DNA from: Tausonia pullulans
Lineage: Eukaryota > Basidiomycota > Tremellomycetes > Cystofilobasidiales > Mrakiaceae
Assembly (NCBI GenBank): GCA_951802195.1
Contig: OX637625.1
Coordinates: forward strand, 124,001-188,000
Reading direction: 5' to 3'
Length of the DNA: 64,000 bases
Position 1 is the stretch's first letter. The number at the start of each line of letters is the position of its first letter. A program made the position numbers and the translations under genes. Positions 55,459 to 64,000 of the stretch are shown here, one piece after another. The notes under the pieces are model-generated. The model searched no databases and was not told the DNA's origin. It was given only the letters and a program-made list of their open reading frames with translations.

Positions 55459-56526
55459 ATGACAGCCACTCCTCTCCTCCCCCGTGAGCTCATTCATCTT
55501 GTCCTTTGCGAGGCCTTCTGGCGACCACCTGCCACCCCCGCGACGCCCACAGCCGAAATCCTCGCACACGGCTGGTATCGCGGCCTCGTTGGCCTCTTGG
55601 CCGTCAACTCGGCGTTTCTCGCCTTCTGTGAACCCCTCTTCTACAGCACTATCACGATGCTCACCGACGACGACTGGCGCCTCTTTCTGGGGTCCAATCA
55701 CGGTATCCTCGTCCACGGTGCAGCGGGTGCCCGACGAGCAGCCCTCGTTCGCGAGCTCGTGCTCCACGAGCAAGCTCTCCCGCCCGTGCGGAACTCGAGG
55801 TCTCTTAAGCCCCAGACAGGCGAGGACAGGGACCGTTACATCTCCAGGATCCGCACGGATGTCTTTAGTAACCTCGACCATCTCTGCCTTCTCCATTCTA
55901 CCGAATACAATCACGAGGGCGCCCAAAACAAGACAAGGGCTCATACAAGAGAACTCCGAACAACGCAGCTCATTCAAGCGGAGATCATGGGAAACGATTG
56001 GCTCGTCCAGCTCCTCGGCTTCGAATTCGATCTCCCCAAATCTAGGAAGGACTGGTCCCAAGAAGATTGTCAAATCGCCACTCGCAACCTCGCCCTTGTC
56101 GTTGCCTCTTCCGTCGATGAGCATCGCGGCCGGCTTGTCACTGCGCTCTTCCGGTCGGCCCTGCCCCGCGTCATCTCTCTCTGTCCTTGCAGCTGGTTCC
56201 GATACATGAACACCCTTCAACTCCTTCATTGGGACAACGACGTTCTCGAGCCTTCCCGATGTCGCGTCCTCCTCACCGGCGCTGAGCACGAGATCCGCGT
56301 CTTCACGGAAGCGCTGAGCCACAGTGACCACCAACGATTCTACGCTGCTCCAGGCACTGGACCGTCCGACGGCGAGCTCGAGCCCGAGGAAATGCTCGAG
56401 CTCAAGTGGACCAAACGCGCATTCCCCAACGCTCGGCACCTACGTATGGCTTGCACTTTGAGCCCTTCCCGTTCGCTCTCTTTCTTGACTCTCAACCCTC
56501 GGGAGCCTGTAAACCCTGATGACTGA
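55459..56526 (+). CDS. F-box-like hypothetical protein, intronless
   Basis: A single 355-residue frame from ATG 55459 to TGA 56526. The first residues LLPRELIHLVLCEAFW resemble the start of an F-box (Leu-Pro-x-Glu-hydrophobic helix), and WYRGLVGLLAVNSAFLAFCE then LFYSTITML match the second half, where F-box proteins often read xxNxxFxxxxxPxLYxxI. No leucine-rich repeats are clear. F-box proteins act as adaptors in SCF ubiquitin ligases, but the target is unknown. The lack of introns is unusual beside its intron-rich neighbours. An antisense frame is open over most of the gene and is judged a shadow. It ends 79 bp from the convergent URB2 gene. Confidence 0.65.
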   Translation: MTATPLLPRELIHLVLCEAFWRPPATPATPTAEILAHGWYRGLVGLLAVNSAFLAFCEPLFYSTITMLTDDDWRLFLGSNHGILVHGAAGARRAALVRELVLHEQALPPVRNSRSLKPQTGEDRDRYISRIRTDVFSNLDHLCLLHSTEYNHEGAQNKTRAHTRELRTTQLIQAEIMGNDWLVQLLGFEFDLPKSRKDWSQEDCQIATRNLALVVASSVDEHRGRLVTALFRSALPRVISLCPCSWFRYMNTLQLLHWDNDVLEPSRCRVLLTGAEHEIRVFTEALSHSDHQRFYAAPGTGPSDGELEPEEMLELKWTKRAFPNARHLRMACTLSPSRSLSFLTLNPREPVNPDD

Positions 56527-56605
56527 CTAGCTGGCCATTTTACACCAGCATCACGATAATAATGCTCTCCAATACATTATGCCACATTTTAGACCTCTCC
56601 CTTCC

Positions 56606-59600
56606 TCAGCCTTTGCCGACATATCGCGCCTTGTCCCACTCAGCCCACACCATCTTAAGGACGCCTTTCCCTCCACCGTCGAGCCCAGCACTGACCATGA
56701 GCGCGTCCCGGTCGCGCTCGCCGATCATGGAGCACAAGGCACCAATACCGGGCTCCAGCTCGTGGCGGACCAGGGACGTGATAACGCCGTCGAGCTCGGT
56801 GAGAAGCCGGACGTACGCAAGGAGGACGTAGGGGGCGTGCTTGGCGAGTGGAGTTGCCAGGCTCTCAGCCTTTGAGTTGGCTTTCTTCTTCGCCGAGGCG
56901 TCCGAACTATGGTGCAAGCGAGGGACTGTCTTGACCGTCAAGGAGGTCAAGAGTCGGGCAAGCGCCCGGGCGCAGCTGAGCGGGAGCGCATGTCGAGGGG
57001 ACCACCATCCCGGGAGAGCGGTAGTGAGCGCGCGCGTTTGCCTGCCTCCGAGATTCGCACGGGGCAGTCGAAGGCAGAGGAGGAGGCGGATGAGGACCGC
57101 CGTCAGGTGTGGGGCCGTCGAGGCAACGAGGTCCCGCCGATGCCGCACAAGCGAAGTGGCAGCTGCGACGAGAGAGATATAGATCTCCGGGTGGGAGGCA
57201 GTCGTGGACGCGATGGGATCCGAGGCCGAGCGAGGAGCGAGGGCGCGGGCTAAGATCGACCAAATAAGATAGGCATCGTGAGGTTGCAAATGGGCAGCCT
57301 ATTGCGATGGATGCCATGTGTCAATCAAAGTTCGCCTGAAAAACATTGCAAGAGAAACCGAGAGGAGCTTAGAGAAGGACGCACCTTGTCTGAGCAGATG
57401 ACTTCAACGGTGGATGCCATAGTCGCGAGGATACTCCAGCTTGGTAGTGACTCGACGAGCTGACTGAACGCCTCCAAAAGACTCGAGACAACGAGTCGGT
57501 TGGAAACTGAATCACGAGGGAGCCCGATTAGCGAAGACGATCTCTCGTGCAGCCTAAGTATGGCCACTCACCCTCGGCGCCGTCTTTGAGAATCACATGG
57601 ACGGCCGACGCAGCTGCCTCAGCAATTCGTGGCGTGGGCGTCTCATCTGTGACCGAGAGCTCCCCCGCCAGCGTCTGGAGAACCCTCGTCCGCTCAGCAG
57701 CAAGGAGATTTTTGGTGAAGCCAAGGAGCGACGAATGGACTGGTTCAAGCGAGAGTCGCCGAGAGAGTAGGCTCGTGGCGGACGCGAGCCAGATACCGAG
57801 GAACGTGTCAACGGCCGCAGCGCGCTTGGAGGCGTCTTCGGCAACGACTTGGACATCGACAGCGGCAAGGTGGGTAACAGCGGAGGCGAAGTCCGAGAGA
57901 GCATCCTCCGAAGCGATGGTCGAGCTGAACGCGACCTGGAGATAAGCCCTGGCCAGGCCCTCCGATAGAGACGGTGTCTTGGGGAGCGCTGCAATGATTC
58001 GGCGTAAAACATCAGCAAGACTCGGATATAATGTGAAAAAGGACGGGCCATGGACTAACATTCATCCTTTGGGAGCCAGTGCAAGAAGCTTGCCGTCACA
58101 GCACAGGCTGTGACGAGGTCGACATGCTCGAGGAGCCGAGCGCCAACGGATCCGGCAGCGAAGACCGTAAGAAGCTGGTTCAGGCCACGAGCCAGAGCGA
58201 GGTGAAGGGCTGAGACAAGCGGGCCGAGGTGAAGCTCCGAAGGAAGCGCGCTCGAGTCCTTCGTCTCGTCCTTGATCACCCGGAGGAGTAGGAGGCAGCT
58301 GCGGATGGGGAAGTCGAGCTCAAAAACGTCCAAGTCATCATCGCCGTCCATCTGCGCGTTATCCTCGGTCTCAACGAGCGAGGCCATGGCATCCTCGAAG
58401 GGGCCATGGACATCGTCATGGAAGGCCTTGGCCACGACACGATTAAAAAGATCCTTGCAAGGGGCTTTGATGATGGATCTGATGAATGGATATTGGGAGG
58501 TGAGCGATTAGCCCTGAACTAAGACCAGGAAGGTCGAAGACATACCGAAAGGCGGTTTCCAAGATCGCCGTAGTTGACTGCATGAGTACAGGGCGGAGAG
58601 CAGGTGAAGAATGAAGCTCGTCGAATGGACTCTGCATCATCAGGTAGTAGAGAATGTCCTCTTCGACCGAGAAGCTGCCGCTGCCGAACGACTCGCGGCC
58701 GACGAGCATCGCGAACTGCCGGAGCACGCTCCGCTCTTGTTCGCCACTGCCACGCCTCTTGCCTGTCGCAGAGAGCTTGATAGTCTTCTCGAGTCTTAGA
58801 GCCCGGCGAAAGAGCTCTCTCCTCTGCCCACGCGGGATGTATTCCCCTGGGAGCACGAGAAGAAGCTTGTACGGCCGAGCCGCCAACGCTGTTGGCGCGG
58901 TGTCAATAAGTGACGATGAGGTCGAAGCCTCTATCGACCCTAGGAGAGCGGTCCGAAGTTGCGGAAGCTCGTAAAAGGATGCGAGGGCGAGAAGAGAGGC
59001 TGTGAGGGAGTGCATCGTTACGGCTTGCGTCGTCGCAACGGTCTCAGGGGCGTCGGAGGCATTAAACGAGTTGATGATGAGGGCGGCAAGAGCGCCGAGC
59101 TGAGCCTTTGAGGCAACGCGGCTAAGGGGGTGGGATGTATGCAATCAGAAGTGAGTCCTGGCAGAGACCTAACTCGACTCACTCGAGAAGACCGAGCCAG
59201 ACAGCGCTGCCGCTAGTGAGAAGTGCCCAGGTCGCAACAGCGACAGAGGGCCCCGGACGACCGCCAGAAGCGTCGAGGTCCGAGATGCGCCCAGTCCAAA
59301 TAGCCTCATCTTTCGCAGGCGCGAGGACCGTCAGAAGTTGGTCCACGAGATGGGAATGAGAGAAAGAAGGCAGTGAGGGAACGAGCAGTGACCGAAGGAG
59401 GGCGCGGGTCTGCCGATCGTATGGAGGCTCTCAGTCTCTTTGATGAAGACTGGAAGAAGGCAGCGCAACAATGACGACGTACCACTTCGACTGTCGCTTC
59501 ACCACCAAGCTTTCCGCCACTCAGCCTTGCTCCAAGTCGCTCGACCCATGCAGCCTCGATTTGCACCCCGAGGGCCTCCTTGAGCCCGCTCCAGATCCGG

Positions 59601-61857
59601 AGTCCGGCCCCCAGGACTAAACCCCTCTCCCTTTCACCAGCGTCACCCTCGAGCCCGCAGTTAACCAAGGGCCGGGCGACATCTTCAAAAAGGGCCTTGT
59701 ACTCCGCCTCAAACTCGGCAAGCAGAGCAGAAGGAAGGTTACCAGTGAGGAGAGTCGCCGCCGATCCAGCATAGACGCTCGTGAGGCGCGAGAGCAGAGC
59801 AAGCACTGTAGCGTGCACAGGGGACAGGGACGGCTGGCCCTGGCCAATAGGAGCAGAGTTGAGGAAATCCGAGGCGACCTTGCGCTTCTTCTTCTTGTGC
59901 TCGCCTGCGGTGGCGTCTTTCACCGCTGGGGAGGCGGCCATGTTCGGAAAGGAGATCAGGAGGTTGAAGGTCGACTTGAGCGCAATTCTGAGAATCGAGA
60001 GACCGCGAGTGAGTTGACCCTGAACGCTGAGTGAGGTGGAAAAACTCTTTCCAAGCGCCTCGAGGAACGAAACGTCGAGAAGGGGACCGGCGGCAAGCTG
60101 CGGATAGGGCGTGATGTCTGAGGCAGAGGTAATGGCGTCCGAGAGGAGGACCACAAGAGCCGGGAGCGTGCGTGTTTGAGCGTGGAAGTCGACCAGCGAG
60201 AGGAGGAAGGCGTCACTAGAGGTGTGAGGTACCGGAATGGAGGAAAGCGTGACGAGGAGCTGTGGGAGGTCGTCCTCAAAAAGGCTGTAGTCGAGCTGGA
60301 GGAGGAGTGTAAGCGTCTGGATGATGGCGTCCCTCTCGGCACCGTCAACGATATCGAGGCGGCCGACCGCTTTGGTGAGTGTCTCGCGTCCATAGTCCGC
60401 CCAGGGTCCCTGGCCCTCCTCGTAACCACGTCCAACACGGCCTCTCTGCTCGACGACGCTCCAGAGTCCCTTGGTGCACTCGCATCGCTCGGCTCCTCCG
60501 TCTTCTCCGACGAGGCTCGCAAGCTCACGTAGGAAGCGAAGAGTCGCCCCGCTGATCTGCTCCGAAGCGTAGACTTCGGCAGGTGAAGAGAAACCAGCCG
60601 GTGGCGGGAAGAGAATGAATCGATGGGTCGCGAGGAGGGACGAGTAGAGGGAGAGGAGCTCAGGGAGATGAGAGAGCGTCGCGTGGATCGTTGAGGGAGC
60701 GGCGAGGAGCGAGGCAAGCGCATTGTAAAGCGTCGGCCGAGTGTCCTGGCCTGTGGGCGTATCCAGCGACGTCAAGACGATCTTAGGCGGCTGCTGAGTC
60801 GAGATCACGCCGGCCTGCTGCTTGTACTTGCGAGCCGTCGGCGCAGTAGGGGCGGAGTGTGTGGCGAGGTTATGGAGGATCTCGAGGGGGAAAACTAACG
60901 AGGCCTCAAGCTTGAGGAGCTCCTGCCGGAGTGTCGATTCGAGGGGCAGGAAGCCAATGATGCGAATCAGGTGCGAGTAGCTGGGAGACTTGACATGGGC
61001 CTGTGCAATCTGGATACGGAGTGGCGACAGTCGAGTCAGTGTGGTCCAACCAGCCTCGCCGATCCCTAATGGGACACGCCAACCTTCTTGCGCGCCAGGT
61101 TGTTTGGGAGCGCCGAATCGAGGGCAGAAGCGAGCAAGCCGAGAAGTGTCTCCCAGGCAGGCAGCTCCTCTACGAGCGCAGCAGGCTGCTGAATCCAGTG
61201 GTTCCAGCAAGCGAGCGCCTCGTCCAGCAGATCGATGAGCGGCTCGGCGCCGACGCGCAGCAGGGGCACCGCGAGGTCGAGAGCTTTAGAAACCTCGCCG
61301 ATCAAGGCCACTGCCTGCTTGGGAGAAATCGATGGGCTTGTGATTTGTTGAAAGAAGGACGCTAGGAGCTGAAAAAGGTTGGGAGGAAGTGCATTCGAGG
61401 CTAGACTTGAGGAAGCGACAGCGGCGGCGCTCGAGATCGGAAGGAGCTGGTTGAAGAGTGTCCAGTGAGGCAAAGAGAGAAGAGCAGGAGGCCTGGATCT
61501 ACAAAGAGGTTCAGAAACAGAGCAGGCAGGGTTCAGCCGAGGACAAGACGTCGATGAAGCGCAACCGCCAACAGGTATGAGAGAGAGGCTGTCGACGCAC
61601 CCGTTGGCCTGCTCCTTCTCCTTGCCTTTGCCCTTGGCGACACGCCCGGAAGAAGCCATCTCGGCGAGAAGCCACTCAAGCAGGACCTCGCGCTTGCCCG
61701 GAATATAGAGGTCCGCTTTGCGCCAGGCAGCGGCGGCGAGGGTGACCTTGGCGTCGACGTCGAGTCCGTTCGTCTTGAGTGCGCGGATGAGCGCGGCGGA
61801 GGAGGTGAGCGGGTCCGCTTCTGCCGGCGGGAGCGTGGCTGTCTCGGCGAACTTCAT
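56606..61857 (-). CDS. URB2: Nucleolar pre-ribosomal protein Urb2 / Npa2
   Basis: Large helical-repeat protein of early pre-60S particles, needed for 27S pre-rRNA processing. It starts MKFAETATLPPAEADPLTSS with RALKTNGLDVDAKVTLAAAA, and the body is built of amphipathic Leu/Ala-rich helices through about nine exons. A basic nuclear-signal-like tract (HKKKKRKVASDFL) lies near 59.9 kb. The conserved C-terminal Urb2/Npa2 domain is recognisable: KHAPYVLLAYVRLLTELDG, VRHELEPGIGALCSMIGE, GGGKGVLKMVWAEWDKARYV, stop at 56606. The coding length is about 1,500 residues, longer than yeast Urb2 (1,174). The call rests on the C-terminal domain. It shares a 365-bp promoter region with SUP35; both genes serve ribosome supply or function. 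Confidence 0.78.
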
Positions 61858-62222
61858 AGCTGGCCAAAGATATATCGGTGGCGAGGAAGAGGGAGCCTGG
61901 AAAGCGATGTTGGGGTGGCGGTCAAGGGCACAGGCAGAGGGGCAAGAGCCAGAGAAGGAAGGAAAGAAGGGAACTGGTGGTCTATGCGCCCCTGGTTGTT
62001 CAGTCGCTCTTTGCTTTCTCTGTGCCAACTCCACCACTTTTTCGCGACGCTTGACAACGAAAGCAGAGAGTTCAGAGAGGGCGAAAGGCACGAAGCCTTG
62101 ACGACGGGCAGACTTGGGTCAGATGCAGAGGTAGGCAGGCGCTTTCGCCCTGCCCTCCTTGGACTCGCGCCCTCGTTAACCACCACCACTACTCCTGTCC
62201 CCACCCCCCACACTATAAGGAC
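61858..62222. promoter_or_regulatory. Divergent promoter region, URB2 and SUP35
   Basis: The 365 bp between two start codons on opposite strands. A TATA-like ACTATAAGG sits 4-12 bp before the SUP35 ATG, too close to act as a TATA box for that start. No other site is named. Confidence 0.45.
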
Positions 62223-64000
62223 ATGTCGGGCGGCTTCAACCCCAACGCTCCCTCGTTCAACTTCGTTCCCGGCCAGCCGTTCGTGCCTCGAACTCAGCAA
62301 CAACAGCAGCAACAGCAGCAGCAGGGGCAGCCGGGCCAGCAAGGCAGCCACGGCGGCTACCACGGCCAGCAGCAGGGTTACTACGGCGGCCAACAGCAGC
62401 CTTTCAACCCTTACAGTGCCTCGGGCTACGGCGGACCCCAGCCCGGGTACGGTGGACCTCCGGGAGGCTACCAGCAGCCAGGTGTTTACAACCCGTACGC
62501 CGCCCAGCAGCCGGGAGGCTTCCAGCCCCCCCAGCCCCGCTATTCGTCGCCGTCGACCCAGGTTGGTGGGCCCACCCAGGCCGAGCAACTCGCTGCTCTC
62601 CCTCCAAAGGTTCTTTCCCTCGGTGGCGCCAAGCCCGCGCCCTCGAACCAGCCATTCGTTCGGACGGAGGCCAAGGAGGCGCCCAAGCCCGCTCCCTCGC
62701 TTTCCCTCGGAGGCGGCAAACCCATCATCAAGCCCTCGACGAGCGGCATGATTTCGAACTCTAACAACACCACCAAGCCCTCGAGCGGCATGATCTCCTC
62801 GTCCAACAACTCCAAGCCTGCTTCCATTGCGCCATCGGTCCCCTCCAATGGCCCCCCGTCCTCTGCCTCGTCCTCGACTGATGCTGCCGCCTCGACGCTT
62901 GCTGCGGCTGCTGCTGCTGGTACTGCTGTTGTTCCTGCTGCAGCTTCTGGTTCAGTCGAGCCTGAGAAGGCCGATAAGAAGGAGAAGAAGGAGAAGCTTG
63001 CTCCCGTCGCCGCCGCCGCCGCTTCGTCCAACTACAACTTCAGCACTTCCAAAGCTAAGATGGACTCCGACGGTGTCGCGGCCGAGGCTGAGAAGCTGCT
63101 CACCGAAGACTCGCTCCAGACGCTCTATGGTGGTAAGCAGGTGGACGCCGCCGGTACGTTTCATTCAGCCGCGGATCCAGCTCCGGCTCTTCTCGCTGAC
63201 GACGTTCTTCCGGCTTCTCTTTGGATGGCTTCTCACAGCCAAGACCCACCTTAGTGAGCCTACGACATTTGTTTGATTATCAGATAAAGACGCATCTGAC
63301 AGGATGCCTTTGGCGCTCTCTAGACGTCGTCTTCATCGGCCACGTTGATGCTGGAAAGTCCACTATGGGAGGTCAGCTACTTTACCTCACCGGTATGGTC
63401 GACAAGCGTACTCTCGAGAAGTTTGAGAAAGAGGCCAAGGAGGCCGGTCGTGAGAGCTGGTACCTTTCCTGGGCGCTGGACTCAACCCCTCAAGAGCGCG
63501 CCAAGGTCCGTCCTTTCGGGTTGACGTCTTCTCTGGCTGTGTACGTATGCTGACCCGTTGCCGCCTTCGGCTTGCCTTGGCTCGTTCAGGGGAAAACCGT
63601 CGAGGTCGGACGTGCCTACTTCGAGACCGAGACCCGACGTTACACGATGCTCGACGCCCCAGGCCATAAGACCTATGTTCCGAGCATGATTAGCGGAGCT
63701 GCCCAGGCTGACGTTGCCCTTCTCGTACGTTGAGCGTCTTCCTTCTTTCACTCCCTTTTCAAATGTTTTGTTCTGATCTCTTGGAGCGGTGACATCAGGT
63801 CATCTCAGCGCGCAAGGGTGAATTCGAGGCCGGTTTTGACAAGGGTGGCCAGACCCGCGAGCACGCTCAGCTCGTCAAGACGGCTGGTGTCACCAAGCTC
63901 ATCGTTGTCGTCAACAAGATGGACGACCCGACTGTCGCTTGGTCCGAGGAGCGGTTCAAGACGATCCAGAAGGAGCTCGGCGGGTTCCTCAAGAAGGGAC
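62223..64000 (+). CDS. SUP35: Eukaryotic release factor 3 (eRF3), 5' part
   Basis: GTPase that works with eRF1 in translation termination. The N-domain (about residues 20-105) is rich in Gln, Gly, Tyr and Pro with [16 protein letters not shown]-like units, similar in composition to the prion domain of yeast Sup35. The M-domain has Ser/Ala/Lys-rich stretches ([10 protein letters not shown]). The GTPase domain starts after a 15-nt microexon (63239-63253) that supplies most of KTHLN, then [13 protein letters not shown] (G1), [31 protein letters not shown] (G3), [20 protein letters not shown] and VVVNKMDDP (G4). Exon 1 is 62223-63153 and exon 3 begins at 63324; further introns lie near 63506-63590 and 63725-63798. 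Cut by the window end before the remaining GTPase and beta-barrel domains. Confidence 0.96.

Noticed and set aside
55450-56439. 329-residue open frame antisense to the F-box-like gene
   Set aside because: No domain. Antisense openness follows from GC-rich codon bias, while the plus frame has an F-box-like start and family-like composition.
1-64000. tRNA, rRNA and CRISPR features
   Set aside because: I looked for B-box-like GGTTCRANTCC sequences with pairing arms, rRNA-like blocks and regular short repeats, and found none that I could support.

Overview
The window is nuclear DNA of a fungus, most likely a basidiomycete of the Pucciniomycotina / red-yeast kind (inference). It is GC-rich and gene-dense. 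Genes have many short GT-AG introns of about 40-90 nt, leaders are pyrimidine-rich, and the gene set is typically fungal (multifunctional FOX2, Atf1-type bZIP, URB2, SUP35, chromodomain Gypsy and Copia LTR elements).

Left host block (1-21.2 kb): an acidic C-terminal fragment (+), TRAPPC11 (-), TRM5 (+), the ESCRT-III protein VPS60/CHMP5 (+), an EDEM-type GH47 ER mannosidase with a PA domain (-), peroxisomal FOX2 (+) and an Oca/Siw14-family phosphatase (-). Several pairs are divergent over short shared promoters.

Middle block (21.4-44.9 kb): a nest of LTR retrotransposon remains arranged as a perfect inverted repeat. Two 9,469-bp arms (21446-30914 and 35367-44835) mirror each other without any indel. 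They flank a 200-N gap (30915-31114) and a Copia element (31115-35552). Each arm holds parts of two slightly different Gypsy copies, a partial Copia between them, and a solo Copia LTR with a 5-bp target duplication inside the Gypsy gag. The exact identity, the gap and a chimeric LTR at the outer right edge make a scaffolding artefact at least as likely as a real palindrome.

Right host block (45.5-64 kb): a MUP1-like methionine permease (-), a small BRI3-family membrane protein (-), an Atf1/Aft1-like stress bZIP factor (-), an LLPH/YBL028C-like nucleolar protein (-), an F-box-like orphan (+), the ribosome-biogenesis protein URB2 (-) and the 5' part of SUP35/eRF3 (+), cut by the window end. The genes are mostly housekeeping (trafficking, tRNA and ribosome maturation, translation termination, peroxisomal beta-oxidation, ER quality control) and form no single pathway.

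Exon structures come from reading splice consensus and family motifs by eye. CDS coordinates give the outer limits including introns. I saw no tRNA, rRNA or CRISPR array, and no undescribed multi-gene system that I can defend. The most notable points are the perfect palindrome of nested elements, the repeated use of tiny first exons, a fungal BRI3 homologue, and possible regulatory sites upstream of MUP1 and the bZIP gene.
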